Program-made: the position numbers and the translations under genes
Notes under the pieces: generated by a model
The model's database searches: none
The model's input: only the letters and a program-made list of their open reading frames with translations
What the model was told of the DNA's origin: nothing
NCBI RefSeq assembly: GCF_001182745.1
Contig: NZ_LN868938.1
Span: 1,860,001-1,924,000 of the forward strand
Source of the DNA: Nocardia farcinica
Lineage (GTDB): Bacteria; Actinomycetota; Actinomycetes; Mycobacteriales; Mycobacteriaceae
Direction: 5' to 3'
DNA: 64,000 bases
In this document: piece after piece, positions 24,494-32,938 of the stretch
Layout of the letters: each line of letters starts with the position of its first letter
Position numbering within the stretch: the first letter of the stretch is position 1

Positions 24494-25548
24494 GGCTGTA
24501 CTCCAGTGCTCGTGGTCGACCGTTCGAATCGGGTGTGGGAGCGCATCAGTTCGCCGCGGTTGGTCTGCGCGGCCAGCAACGACAATTCCCCGCACAGCAC
24601 GGCCGCCGCGGCGATCACGGCCAGGCGCCGGGCGTTCTCGCCGTCGGAGCGTTCGTCCCGGCAGCCGAGCCGGGTCAGGACCTCCTCGACGAAACCGTGG
24701 TGCTTGCCGTTGCCCACGGTCCCGACGACGAGATTGGGCAGCGTGCAGGAGAAGTAGAGATTCCCGTCGCGGTCCTCGGCGTGGGTGACGCCCTGTGAGC
24801 CCTCCACGATGTTGGCCGCGTCCTGACCGGTGGCCAGGTAGAAGGCGAGCAGCATGTTCGCGTAATGGGCGTTCGCCGAACGGATTCCGCCCGCCAGCAG
24901 GGTGCCGATCAGGTTCTTGCGGATGTTCAGTTCCACCACCTGCCGGGCGGTGGTGTGCAGCCGTTGTCCGACCACCTCGGCGGGGATCAGGATCTCGGTC
25001 ACCACGTTCTTGCCCCGGCCGAGGATGCCGTTGACCGCGGTGGCCTTCTTGTCGGTGCAATAGTTGCCCGACACCGAGACGTGGCGCAGGCCGGGCACGG
25101 TCGCCACGATGTGGTCCATCAACCGGTCGGCCGCCAGCGTGGCCATGTTGTGGCCCGCGGCGTCACCGGTGCTGAACGCGAACCGCAGGAACAGCAGGTT
25201 CCCGGCGATCTGATGGTGCAGGTCGAGCAACCGCGCGTAACGGCTGCTGGCCTCGGTCACCCGCTGGAGTTCGGCGAACCGGCCGGTCAGGCCGCGCACG
25301 GCCACGAGCGCGGTGTAGGCGTCGTCGGCTTCGAACAGCACCGAGCGGGTCATCCGGTCGTCGATCACCGTCGCCTGCACGCCGCGCTCGGTGAGGGTGG
25401 TGACGCGCGCGCCCCGGCCCACCGAGGGCCACAGCGGTGACTCGTAGGTGGCCAGCGGCACCTCGACGGCATCGTCGACGACGGCGCCGGTGATGCGCAC
25501 CGGCCCCACCCAGCGCAGTGGGACCGCCGCATACGACAGGTCGTTCAC
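24490..25548 (-). CDS. mvaA: Hydroxymethylglutaryl-CoA reductase (class I type)
   Basis: This 352-residue enzyme reduces HMG-CoA to mevalonate. Conserved segments are TEASSRYARL, the substrate motif SGNYCTDKKATAVNGILGRG with its catalytic Lys, GQDAANIVEGSQG with the catalytic Asp, NLVVGTVGNG and the late catalytic His in MRSHTRFER. The lack of a membrane domain is normal for bacteria. The start is GTG 25548, which overlaps the stop of the isomerase (GTGA) and has AAGGAG 7 nt upstream. The order isomerase-reductase-synthase matches the well-known Streptomyces mevalonate cluster. Confidence 0.95.
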   Translation of the reverse strand: MNDLSYAAVPLRWVGPVRITGAVVDDAVEVPLATYESPLWPSVGRGARVTTLTERGVQATVIDDRMTRSVLFEADDAYTALVAVRGLTGRFAELQRVTEASSRYARLLDLHHQIAGNLLFLRFAFSTGDAAGHNMATLAADRLMDHIVATVPGLRHVSVSGNYCTDKKATAVNGILGRGKNVVTEILIPAEVVGQRLHTTARQVVELNIRKNLIGTLLAGGIRSANAHYANMLLAFYLATGQDAANIVEGSQGVTHAEDRDGNLYFSCTLPNLVVGTVGNGKHHGFVEEVLTRLGCRDERSDGENARRLAVIAAAAVLCGELSLLAAQTNRGELMRSHTRFERSTTSTGVQP

Positions 25549-26633
25549 AGGAGACTCCTTCGTTCCGAGGGGTGCCACCAGTGGCTGCGATGGGCGTAGG
25601 CGGCGGCGTCGATGCCGCGCAGCCGGCAGAACGCGGCCACCTCGCCGGTGATCAGCAGGTCACAGCGGCGCAGGTCGGCGGGGGTGGCGGCGCCGAGCAC
25701 GGTGGCGATGCTGCGCAGTTGATCGAGCCAGGCGCGGATGGTCTCGATCAGTCCCTCGGCGCCGCGGTCGAGCAGCGTCGCGAGGAACCGGCCCGCGACA
25801 CCGGTCGCGTCGGCGCCCAGGGCCAGTGCCTTGGCGACGTCGAGGGGCGAGCGGATGCCGCCGGAGGCGACGAGCGCGATGCCGGTGACCTCCGCGCTGT
25901 CGAGCAGGCAGGCGGGCGTGGACTGGCCCCAGGTGTCGAGGAAGGAGAAGTCCGCCGCCGGGCGCCGGTCGTTCTCGATGCGGGCGAAGTTCGTGCCGCC
26001 CCGCCCACCGACGTCGGCGACGGCGACCCCGGCATCGCGCAACCAGGCGACGGTCGGGCGGCTGAGCCCGAACCCGACCTCCTTGACGATCACCGGCACC
26101 GGCACGCCCGCCGCGAGGTGCTCGATGCGGCGCGGCCAGGACCGGAAGGACCGGTCCCCCTCCGGCATCACGATCTCCTGCACCGCGTTGAGGTGGATCT
26201 GCAGGGCGTCGGCCGCGAGCAGGTCGACGGCCCGGCGCGCCTGATCCAGCGTCGCCGTCGCGTTGACGTTGGCGATGACGACACCGTGCGGGTTCTCCTC
26301 CCGCAGCACGCGGAAGCTGCCCGCCAGGCCAGGGTCGCGGAAGTAGGCACTCAGTGAGCCGGAGGCGACCGGCAGGCCCGTCTCGCGGGCGGCGATCGCC
26401 AGCCCGCGGTTGATGTCCGTGGCCGCCGCGCTGCCGCCGGTCATCGCGTTGATGAACAACGGTGTTTCCCATCGCTTTCCGGCGATGTCGACGCCGAGGT
26501 CGACGTCGGCGGCGTCGATGCCCGCCAGGGCGTGGTGCTGGAACCCGATCGCGTCGAAGTCGTTGACCGGGGTCCGGTCGCGGTGCTGGTCGACGGCGTG
26601 ACGGACGTGGTCGTCCTTGCGGTTGCTGCTCAT
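25545..26633 (-). CDS. fni: Type 2 isopentenyl-diphosphate delta-isomerase (FMN)
   Basis: This 362-residue FMN-dependent isomerase interconverts IPP and DMAPP. It shows the N-terminal RKDDHVRHA, FINAMTGGS, VIANVNA, QIHLNAVQE and the FMN-phosphate loop segments DVGGRGGTNFARIEN and ALVASGGIRSP. These are typical of type 2 rather than type 1 enzymes. Both its start (ATGA with the phosphomevalonate kinase) and its stop (GTGA with the reductase) overlap neighbours, indicating tight translational coupling. It sits in the standard place of the actinobacterial mevalonate operon. Confidence 0.94.
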   Translation of the reverse strand: MSSNRKDDHVRHAVDQHRDRTPVNDFDAIGFQHHALAGIDAADVDLGVDIAGKRWETPLFINAMTGGSAAATDINRGLAIAARETGLPVASGSLSAYFRDPGLAGSFRVLREENPHGVVIANVNATATLDQARRAVDLLAADALQIHLNAVQEIVMPEGDRSFRSWPRRIEHLAAGVPVPVIVKEVGFGLSRPTVAWLRDAGVAVADVGGRGGTNFARIENDRRPAADFSFLDTWGQSTPACLLDSAEVTGIALVASGGIRSPLDVAKALALGADATGVAGRFLATLLDRGAEGLIETIRAWLDQLRSIATVLGAATPADLRRCDLLITGEVAAFCRLRGIDAAAYAHRSHWWHPSERRSLL

Positions 26634-27736
26634 GTGTCCGCCTCCTGCCGTGGGTGGGGGCGCACCGTCAGCGGCTCGATGCCCGCGGCTCGCCACCGGT
26701 CGGCGAGTTCGGCCAGCGCCGCGGTGTCGGCGGGGTCGAGGAAGGCGATGCCGCAGTCGCCGCCACCGGCGCCCGACGGTTTGGCGGCGGCGCCGACCGC
26801 GTCCCCCGCGGCGCACAGCGCGCGCAGCCGGGGCGTCATGATGCCCGCGCGGGCGACGCTGTCCAGGTGGACGAGAAGCTCACGGGCACGCAGGATTCCG
26901 GCGTGCACGGCGCCCGGCTCGTCCGCCTCGAGCGCCCGGGCCAGGGCGCGCACGCACTCCTCGGTGGCGGCCACGAAGGCGCGGTAGTCCCCGGCGCGGC
27001 GGTCGCGGCCCCGGCGCACCGACCGAACCAGTCCCGGCGTGGCAACGGGTGTGCCGGTCCAGCCCACCCGCAGCGCCGATCGCGCGGGCGGCGGCAGCCG
27101 GTGCACCGACAGCCCCGGCCACGGCCTGCTCAGCAGCTCGGTCACGCTCCGGGTGGCGAGCGTCTCCGACACCCACCGCCGATCCGGCGAGCCGTAGACG
27201 AGCCAACCGCCCCAGGTGCTCGCCGCCACGTCGCCACCGGACGCGGCCGGATCGACCGACAGGGTGGCCAGCATCGCCAGCCGGTACCGGTCCATCCGGC
27301 TCAGGCCCAGCCGGTGGAAGCGCCCGAGCGCCGCGACGGTCGCCGCGGTCACCGCCGCGCTGGCCCCGAGCCCGAACTTGCGGCCGGACCGGTCGGCGAG
27401 ATCGGCGGTGACGGCGACCCGGCAGGGCAGCACCGGATGTCCGCGTTCGATCAGCAGCCGTTCGACGACCGCCGCGGCGGCGAAGACGTACGCCAGCTCC
27501 GCGGGCGGGCGCGCCCGCCCGTTCGCCGGAACCAGTCCCGTGCCGGCACGGCGGCAGGCCAGCTGCACCCCCTGCCCGAGGTCGGTGCACAACGTGACGG
27601 CCGCGTCGGTGTGGCTCGCGCGCACCGTGGCGGTGGCGTACCGGTCCACCGCGGTCAGGATCGCGTGGCGGCCCGGATCGACGACGGCGTACTCGCCCGC
27701 GACGAACAACTTGCCGGGTGCCCGTTCGCTGATCAC
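26630..27736 (-). CDS. mvaK2: Phosphomevalonate kinase
   Basis: This 368-residue GHMP kinase phosphorylates 5-phosphomevalonate. It begins APGKLFVAGEYAVVDPG, a signature of phosphomevalonate kinases, has the ATP loop GLGASAAVTAATVAAL near residue 125 and ends with the third GHMP motif KPSGAGGGDCGIAF. The start is GTG 27736, overlapping the stop of the decarboxylase gene (GTGA). The cluster order separates it from the mevalonate kinase and decarboxylase, which have different loop motifs. Confidence 0.93.
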   Translation of the reverse strand: MISERAPGKLFVAGEYAVVDPGRHAILTAVDRYATATVRASHTDAAVTLCTDLGQGVQLACRRAGTGLVPANGRARPPAELAYVFAAAAVVERLLIERGHPVLPCRVAVTADLADRSGRKFGLGASAAVTAATVAALGRFHRLGLSRMDRYRLAMLATLSVDPAASGGDVAASTWGGWLVYGSPDRRWVSETLATRSVTELLSRPWPGLSVHRLPPPARSALRVGWTGTPVATPGLVRSVRRGRDRRAGDYRAFVAATEECVRALARALEADEPGAVHAGILRARELLVHLDSVARAGIMTPRLRALCAAGDAVGAAAKPSGAGGGDCGIAFLDPADTAALAELADRWRAAGIEPLTVRPHPRQEADT

Positions 27737-28773
27737 CGCCCACCCCCGACGGTCACCGCGACACCGGGGCCGGCGTAGCCGATCCGGGTGGTCACGAAAT
27801 CACCGACCGCCCGCACCGCCGAGGCCACTCGCGCCGCGTCGGCGCGCGCGCACAGGATCTTCACGTTCGGTCCGGCGTCCATGGTTGCGTAGGCGGGCAC
27901 CCCCTCGGCGCGCAGCGCGAGCACCCGGTCCAGGACCGCGAGCGAATGCGGGGAGAGATAGCGGATCGCGGGCCGGGCGGCCAGCATGGTGGCGTGCATG
28001 CCCAGCGCGTTGCGCTCGGCGATCTCGCCGACCTCGGCCAGATCGCCGCGCGCCAGCGCGGCGCGCATCCGGGTCAGGTCGGTCGCCGAGGAGGCCGCCC
28101 AGGCCCCGTACAGCGGTGAGGTCGCGCGCGTGCGTCGCATCGCCTCCCGGCTGGACACGGCCTTGGCGGCCGCGTCCACGACGGCGACCACCAACGCCGG
28201 GTCGAGCCCGCCGTCCTCGACCGGCTCCGCGTAGGAACCGAGATCCCCGGCTTCGCCGAGCCCCTCGCCCGCGTGCCACACCGCGAAGCCGCCGAAGATC
28301 GACCGGCAGGCCGAGCCGGACCCGCGGCGGGCGAGCCGCGAGAGCGAGCGGGCGTCGCGGTCGAGCCCGAACACGGTCGCCGCGGCCGCCGCCAGTGCCG
28401 CGAATCCGCTGGCGGAGGAGGCCAATCCGGCGCCGGTCGGTCCGCTGTTGACCGAGATCACCATGACGCGGTCGGCGCGGCCCGCGCGGGCACGCACCAG
28501 ATCGAGGAACCCCACGACCCGGGCCAGAGCCGGACCGGAGGCCGGTTTCCCGTCGAGGGTCACGATGTCGGCGGGTCCGTCGATGAGCGCGACCGCCGTG
28601 GTGGTCGGGAAGATGTTCACGGTCAGCGACAGACTGGCGGTCACCGGCAGGACGGCGGTCTCGTCGCGCTTGCCCCAGTACTTGATCAGCGCGATGTTCG
28701 GATGGGCCACGGCGACCGCCTCGTCGGCGCGGGCCGCGGCGAGGTCGGCGTTCAGGTGGGGTGAGAGAGTCAT
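27733..28773 (-). CDS. mvaD: Diphosphomevalonate decarboxylase
   Basis: This 346-residue GHMP-fold enzyme makes IPP from diphosphomevalonate. Distinctive segments are ALIKYWGKRDE near the N-terminus, ASLSLTVN, the ATP loop TGAGLASSASGFAALA and the substrate motif MDAGPNVK near the end. The region LARRGSGSACRSIFGGF carries the conserved serine/arginine run of the family. The ATG at 28773 overlaps the mevalonate kinase stop, and its own stop overlaps the next GTG. Confidence 0.95.
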   Translation of the reverse strand: MTLSPHLNADLAAARADEAVAVAHPNIALIKYWGKRDETAVLPVTASLSLTVNIFPTTTAVALIDGPADIVTLDGKPASGPALARVVGFLDLVRARAGRADRVMVISVNSGPTGAGLASSASGFAALAAAAATVFGLDRDARSLSRLARRGSGSACRSIFGGFAVWHAGEGLGEAGDLGSYAEPVEDGGLDPALVVAVVDAAAKAVSSREAMRRTRATSPLYGAWAASSATDLTRMRAALARGDLAEVGEIAERNALGMHATMLAARPAIRYLSPHSLAVLDRVLALRAEGVPAYATMDAGPNVKILCARADAARVASAVRAVGDFVTTRIGYAGPGVAVTVGGGR

Positions 28774-29753
28774 GACCACGTCCTTCGGATCGGGACCGTC
28801 CAGGTCCGCACGGCTCCGGCCCGGCGAAGCGCCGCACCGACCGTGGCGGCGGCGCGGCCGGGTTCGGTGAGGGCGAGCACGCAGCCGCCGAGTCCGGCGC
28901 CGGTGAGCTTGGCGCCGTGCGCGCCTGCCCCGAGTGCGGCGGCGACGAGGGCGTCGGTGCGCGGGTGACCGACGCCGAGGGCGCCGAGCAGCTCGTGGAA
29001 CGCCAGCAGCGTGCGGCCCAGCGCGGTACCTCGTCCTTCGCTCAGGGCCGCCATCGCCGTGGCGGCGAGTTCGGTGGCCCGGCCGAGGATGCGTCGAGCA
29101 CCGATGGTGTCGCCGTTCAAGGTTTTCCCGGCGACGGCCACCGCCTGCTGGGTGGCGCCGGGCACGCCGCTGTCGGCGAGCACCAGCGCCGCGTCGAGTG
29201 CGACGGCCAGCGGCTCGGCGGCCCCGGCCTGGAACCGGATCGGCCCGGTCGCCAGGATCGCGCGCGCGTCCACGCCGCTGGCCCGGCCGTGGGCGACCTG
29301 TTCGCCGCACTGCACCAGTTCGTACAGGGTGTCGGCGTCGAGGGACCGGCCGTAGAGGTCGGCGACCGCCCGGACCGCGGCGGCGGCGTCGGCGGCGCTG
29401 GAGCCGAGGCCGCGGGCCGGTGGAATCGTCCGGTGCAGGACGATGTCGACGGTCTCGTGGTCCAGATCCCACCGGTGCAGTGCCGCACCCACCGCCACCT
29501 GCGGACCGCACACCGCAGGCGTTCCGGCGCCGACGGTCAGGCGCGACAGGTGCGCGTCCGGTTGCCCGGGACCGGGAGGGCGGTGCTGCGCGCGAAAGGC
29601 ACTGGCGCGCACCGGTAATGCCGGTATCGGTACCGCGAGGGCGGGCGTCCCGTGCACCACGGTGTGCTCGCCGAGCAGGATCGCCTTGGCGTGGGCGCGT
29701 CCGGCGCCCACCTCGCCGGGGGCACCGGCCCCGGGTTCGCGCGGACCGGTCAT
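28770..29753 (-). CDS. mvaK1: Mevalonate kinase
   Basis: This 327-residue GHMP kinase carries AILLGEHTVVHGTPALAVPI near residue 25, the ATP loop PPARGLGSSAADAAAAVRA and the third motif GAKLTGAGLGGCVLAL. Together these mark mevalonate kinase. The N-terminal 18 residues are Gly/Pro-rich and probably unstructured. The ATG at 29753 overlaps the stop of the methyltransferase-like gene, showing that the tailoring genes and the mevalonate genes are one transcriptional unit. Confidence 0.93.
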   Translation of the reverse strand: MTGPREPGAGAPGEVGAGRAHAKAILLGEHTVVHGTPALAVPIPALPVRASAFRAQHRPPGPGQPDAHLSRLTVGAGTPAVCGPQVAVGAALHRWDLDHETVDIVLHRTIPPARGLGSSAADAAAAVRAVADLYGRSLDADTLYELVQCGEQVAHGRASGVDARAILATGPIRFQAGAAEPLAVALDAALVLADSGVPGATQQAVAVAGKTLNGDTIGARRILGRATELAATAMAALSEGRGTALGRTLLAFHELLGALGVGHPRTDALVAAALGAGAHGAKLTGAGLGGCVLALTEPGRAAATVGAALRRAGAVRTWTVPIRRTWS

Positions 29754-30616
29754 GTCGATTCCTCTCCCCCGACGCGCCCCGCACCGCCGGCGAGCCCCGC
29801 CCCGAGCGGGCGGGCCCGGCGCAGTCGTGCGCGCGCGGCCGGGCCGAGCGGCGAGGGGAAGAACGCCGGCACCGCGGTCGCGTAGTCCCGGTAGGCGGCA
29901 CCGAAGCGCGCCGACAGGTCTCGCTCCTCCAAGATCGTGCCCAGCACGATGTAGCCGGTCAGCCCCACCGCCCACAACAGGTGCCCGAGGGTGAGGGTGC
30001 TCGCGCACCAGAAACTGAGCAGCAGCCCGGTCATCAGCGGATGACGCACCAGCCGGTAGGGCCCGTGTACCTGCAACCGGTCGGCGGTGGCGTCCGGGAC
30101 CTGCCGGACGTAGTGCCGGTAGGCCTGACCGAGGCCCAGCAGGTGGAAGTGATCCAACAACAGGGTCGCGACGTAGACCAGCACGAAACCGAGCCAGAAC
30201 CCGGCGTCGAGCGCCGCGCCGACCGCGCCGTGGGCCGACCAGATCGGCTGCGGCAGCGGCTGCCAGCCCAGGCAGACCACCCACACCACCGCACTGGCCG
30301 CGACCACATAGACCGTGCGCTCGAGCGGCTCGGGCACCCAGCGGATGACCACCGCCTTGACCGCGGGCCGGGCCATCGCGGAATGCTGTAGCCCGAACAG
30401 GGCGAGCAGCCCCAGGTCGATCGGGACGGCCCACGCGGCCGGCAGGTGCGCGCCGCTGTCGACCGTCTTGGGCAGCCACCAGCCACCGGCGAACAACAGC
30501 AGCAGGGGCACGGTGACGCCGGCGAAGGCGTATCCGGCGAAGGCGAGCAGGAGCGGGACGAGCCGTCGGCGGTCGGCGAGCGCGCCCCGAACCTGTTGTG
30601 CGAGAGTCAGATCCAT
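29750..30616 (-). CDS. NnrU/MddA-like integral membrane methyltransferase
   Basis: This 288-residue membrane protein has about six to seven hydrophobic segments. It shows LLALFGLQHSAMARPAVK, the SAM-binding-like segment HGPYRLVRHPLMTGLLLSFW and LGTILEERDLSARFGAAYRDY. That pattern is shared by NnrU proteins, MddA methanethiol S-methyltransferases and isoprenylcysteine carboxyl methyltransferases. In a terpenoid operon it may methylate the isoprenoid product, which is an inference. The ATG at 30616 lies 10 nt inside the end of the desaturase gene. The C-terminal 30 residues are Arg/Gly-rich. Confidence 0.82.
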   Translation of the reverse strand: MDLTLAQQVRGALADRRRLVPLLLAFAGYAFAGVTVPLLLLFAGGWWLPKTVDSGAHLPAAWAVPIDLGLLALFGLQHSAMARPAVKAVVIRWVPEPLERTVYVVAASAVVWVVCLGWQPLPQPIWSAHGAVGAALDAGFWLGFVLVYVATLLLDHFHLLGLGQAYRHYVRQVPDATADRLQVHGPYRLVRHPLMTGLLLSFWCASTLTLGHLLWAVGLTGYIVLGTILEERDLSARFGAAYRDYATAVPAFFPSPLGPAARARLRRARPLGAGLAGGAGRVGGEEST

Positions 30617-31620
30617 GCGAACCAGGGCAGCAGCCGGGAACGGACGCGGCCCTCCTCCATGCGCTTGTCCAGCTTGGCCTTCCACCGCTGCCCGTAGGGC
30701 ACGTCGAGGAAACCGTCCGGAACCACCAGCCGCCACGCCGAATTCAAGGTCATCCAGTAGGGCACGATGACGCCGGGTTCCACCTGCCGCATGAAATCGA
30801 GCTTGTCCGGGATCTGGCTCCAGTGGATGCCGGGGTAGCGGTGGTGCACGCTGTGGTAGCCCTGGTTGAAGATGAAGAAGTTGAGCCAGTTGCCCGCGGT
30901 GTTGAGCGATTTGCTCGGGTCGTCCTCGAAGCCGCGTGCCGGCGCGTGCGTCAGCCAGGCGAAGTAGCCGGAGTTGACCTGGGTGACGGCGAACGGAATC
31001 CAGTAGAAGAGCGCGAAGCGCGCGCCGCCTGCCGCATACCAGGTGAGCGCCACCAGCGCCAGGACGATGGTGAGGTCGAACACGAACTGGTGACGGCGGA
31101 TTCGTTGTTTGGCCGTCGCGTCGGCGGCGAAGATCGTCCGGATGGTGTGCCGTTTGACGATGGTGCCGTACCGGATCCAGTACCAGATCGCGCCGAGCCC
31201 GCGCTCGCGCCCCTCGGTGGAGGTGACGTCACCGGGGCCGTCGTTGTAGCGGTGGTGGTTGAGGATGTGCACCTCTCGCATCTCGGCGGCGGTGAGCAGT
31301 GCGGGCATGCAGCAGAACAGGTCGACCACCCGGTTGAGCCGCTTGGACACGAACAGCGGCCGGTGCGTGTGCATGTGCAGTACGCCGATGGTGAGCGAGA
31401 AATTCAGCAGGGTGAGCGTGACGATCAGCGGCACGGCCACATACCAGGTCGTGGCGATGGGAGCGAACAACCCGAAGGCCAGCAACCCGACCCAGGCCAC
31501 GACATGCAGCAGCGGGCCGAGATTGGCCGGATGCTCGAGTTTGAACACGCGGCGGCTGAACGGGATCGGGGCGGACGGAGACGAGGAGCGCGGGCTGGGG
31601 CGCGGGGTGACGGTGCTCAT
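30607..31620 (-). CDS. Membrane fatty-acid-desaturase-family protein
   Basis: This 337-residue diiron membrane enzyme has the three histidine boxes of the desaturase/hydroxylase superfamily: HMHTHRP near residue 90, HILNHHRYN and HSVHHRYP near residue 260. Hydrophobic segments lie around residues 35-75 and 190-225. Members desaturate or hydroxylate acyl chains, sterols or carotenoids. Placed between a prenyl-coupling enzyme and a methyltransferase, it probably acts on the terpenoid product. The ATG at 31620 has AAGGAGG upstream. It is separated by 52 nt from the synthase-like gene, the only real gap inside the operon. Confidence 0.87.
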   Translation of the reverse strand: MSTVTPRPSPRSSSPSAPIPFSRRVFKLEHPANLGPLLHVVAWVGLLAFGLFAPIATTWYVAVPLIVTLTLLNFSLTIGVLHMHTHRPLFVSKRLNRVVDLFCCMPALLTAAEMREVHILNHHRYNDGPGDVTSTEGRERGLGAIWYWIRYGTIVKRHTIRTIFAADATAKQRIRRHQFVFDLTIVLALVALTWYAAGGARFALFYWIPFAVTQVNSGYFAWLTHAPARGFEDDPSKSLNTAGNWLNFFIFNQGYHSVHHRYPGIHWSQIPDKLDFMRQVEPGVIVPYWMTLNSAWRLVVPDGFLDVPYGQRWKAKLDKRMEEGRVRSRLLPWFAWI

Positions 31621-31672
31621 GGGAGGACCTCCTTGGATGGGGTGGTGGCGAGCCGAGCGGGCGGGTGGGTGC

Positions 31673-32938
31673 TTATGTGCTGCCTCCTCCGGTGTGCTGG
31701 GCGGCGAGTTGGAATCGAACGGCCAGCTGGCGCATCGCCTCGACGTCACCGGGGGCGATCCGCTCGAGCGCGCCGAAGGCCAGGTGGTCGGCGATCATCA
31801 TCCGGCGCGCCTGCGCGGCGGGCACTCCGCCGGTGAGGCGGTCGGGCGGCAGCGCCTCGACCAGGGCGAAGGCGGTGCCGACCACCAGCGGTCCGAGCGT
31901 GTGGGCCGTCGGACGATGGTCCAGCGCGGCGAGCATCGGCGGGGCGTCGCCGGCGGGCTCGGTGAGTTCGGGAGCCGCGTCGAGCACCAGGTGGATCGCG
32001 CGGTCGACGCTGCCCAGCATCCGGTTCTGCATGCGGTCCCAGTAGCCGGGCGCGGCGGCGGCGAGCACGGCGGCGGGCAGCCGGAGCCGGCGCGGGTAGG
32101 GCGGTGCCGCGCCCGCGGCCGAGCACAGGAAGGCCGTGGTGGTGATCGCCAGATAGGCCATACCGGCCCGGGCGCTCAGGCCGGGGGTCCGCGGGCCGAG
32201 CGTGCCCAGCAACGCGAGACTGCCCAGCGCGGGCGACAACACCCGCAGCAGCACCGTGCGGGTCAGGTCGGCGCGATCGGCCGCGCCGTAGAGCGCCAGC
32301 TCGCCGTCGCGCAGGTCGTTGGCCAACTGCGCGGTGATGCCGACGCACTCGGCCAGCTCGCGCAGCTCATCGTCGGCATAGGCCGCTCCGGCCACCAGCT
32401 CGCACGCGTGGTGGATGACGCGGCCGAGCACGCCCGCGCCGTAGGCGGTTCGCGGCAGCGGGGTGGCCAGGTTGCGGGCCATCACGGCGGCGACGTCGTC
32501 GAGCAGGGCGGCGACGCGCGCCCGGCCCGGCGCGGGCAACGCGCCGACGAGGAGCCGGATGTCGGGTGCGCGCTCGGCGAGCACGAGGTCGACCGCCTCG
32601 CTGTCACGGTCGGCGACGGCGCGCAACGGCGGTGGGGCGGTGTCGGTGCGGCCGCCGAGATAGCCCGCCGCCGCGAGCACGGCCGCGCCCGCGTGCGGAC
32701 GGTCCATCAGGTCCTCGTAGGCGTCGAGCACCCGGCAGGCCAGCAGCGCGGCGGTCGCTTCGGCGCGCTGGCCCGCGGGCAGCAACCCGACGGCCAGGCC
32801 GAGATTCCGGCCGGCCGGAATCAGCGCTCGCGCGGCCAGTTCCGCCGGTGTGGCCGCCGCGCGCAGCGCCGCCAGATCGGGCGCGCGCCGCAGCCGGCGG
32901 AGTCCGTGGACCAGGGGGCCGAGCCGTCCGGCGGTCAC
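31673..32938 (-). CDS. Divergent squalene/phytoene-synthase-like prenyl coupling enzyme
   Basis: This 421-residue all-helical protein has the landmarks of head-to-head prenyl synthases in altered form. AGRNLGLAVGLLPAGQRAEA replaces the usual SRSF...R helix. CRVLDAYEDLMDRP is the first acidic motif, closer to squalene synthase DTVED than to phytoene synthase DDxxD. QLANDLRDGE is the second. Phytoene and squalene synthases are usually 280-350 residues; the extra C-terminal part is unassigned. The start is GTG 32938, overlapping the GGPP synthase stop (GTGA), so the two enzymes probably work together. The product may be a C40 or C30 chain or something new. Confidence 0.75.
   Translation of the reverse strand: MTAGRLGPLVHGLRRLRRAPDLAALRAAATPAELAARALIPAGRNLGLAVGLLPAGQRAEATAALLACRVLDAYEDLMDRPHAGAAVLAAAGYLGGRTDTAPPPLRAVADRDSEAVDLVLAERAPDIRLLVGALPAPGRARVAALLDDVAAVMARNLATPLPRTAYGAGVLGRVIHHACELVAGAAYADDELRELAECVGITAQLANDLRDGELALYGAADRADLTRTVLLRVLSPALGSLALLGTLGPRTPGLSARAGMAYLAITTTAFLCSAAGAAPPYPRRLRLPAAVLAAAAPGYWDRMQNRMLGSVDRAIHLVLDAAPELTEPAGDAPPMLAALDHRPTAHTLGPLVVGTAFALVEALPPDRLTGGVPAAQARRMMIADHLAFGALERIAPGDVEAMRQLAVRFQLAAQHTGGGST

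Noticed and set aside
30607..31620. Beta-carotene ketolase (CrtW) assignment for the desaturase
   Set aside because: The three histidine boxes are present, but the first box reads HMHTHRP and lacks the CrtW-type context. No carotenoid desaturase or cyclase gene is nearby.
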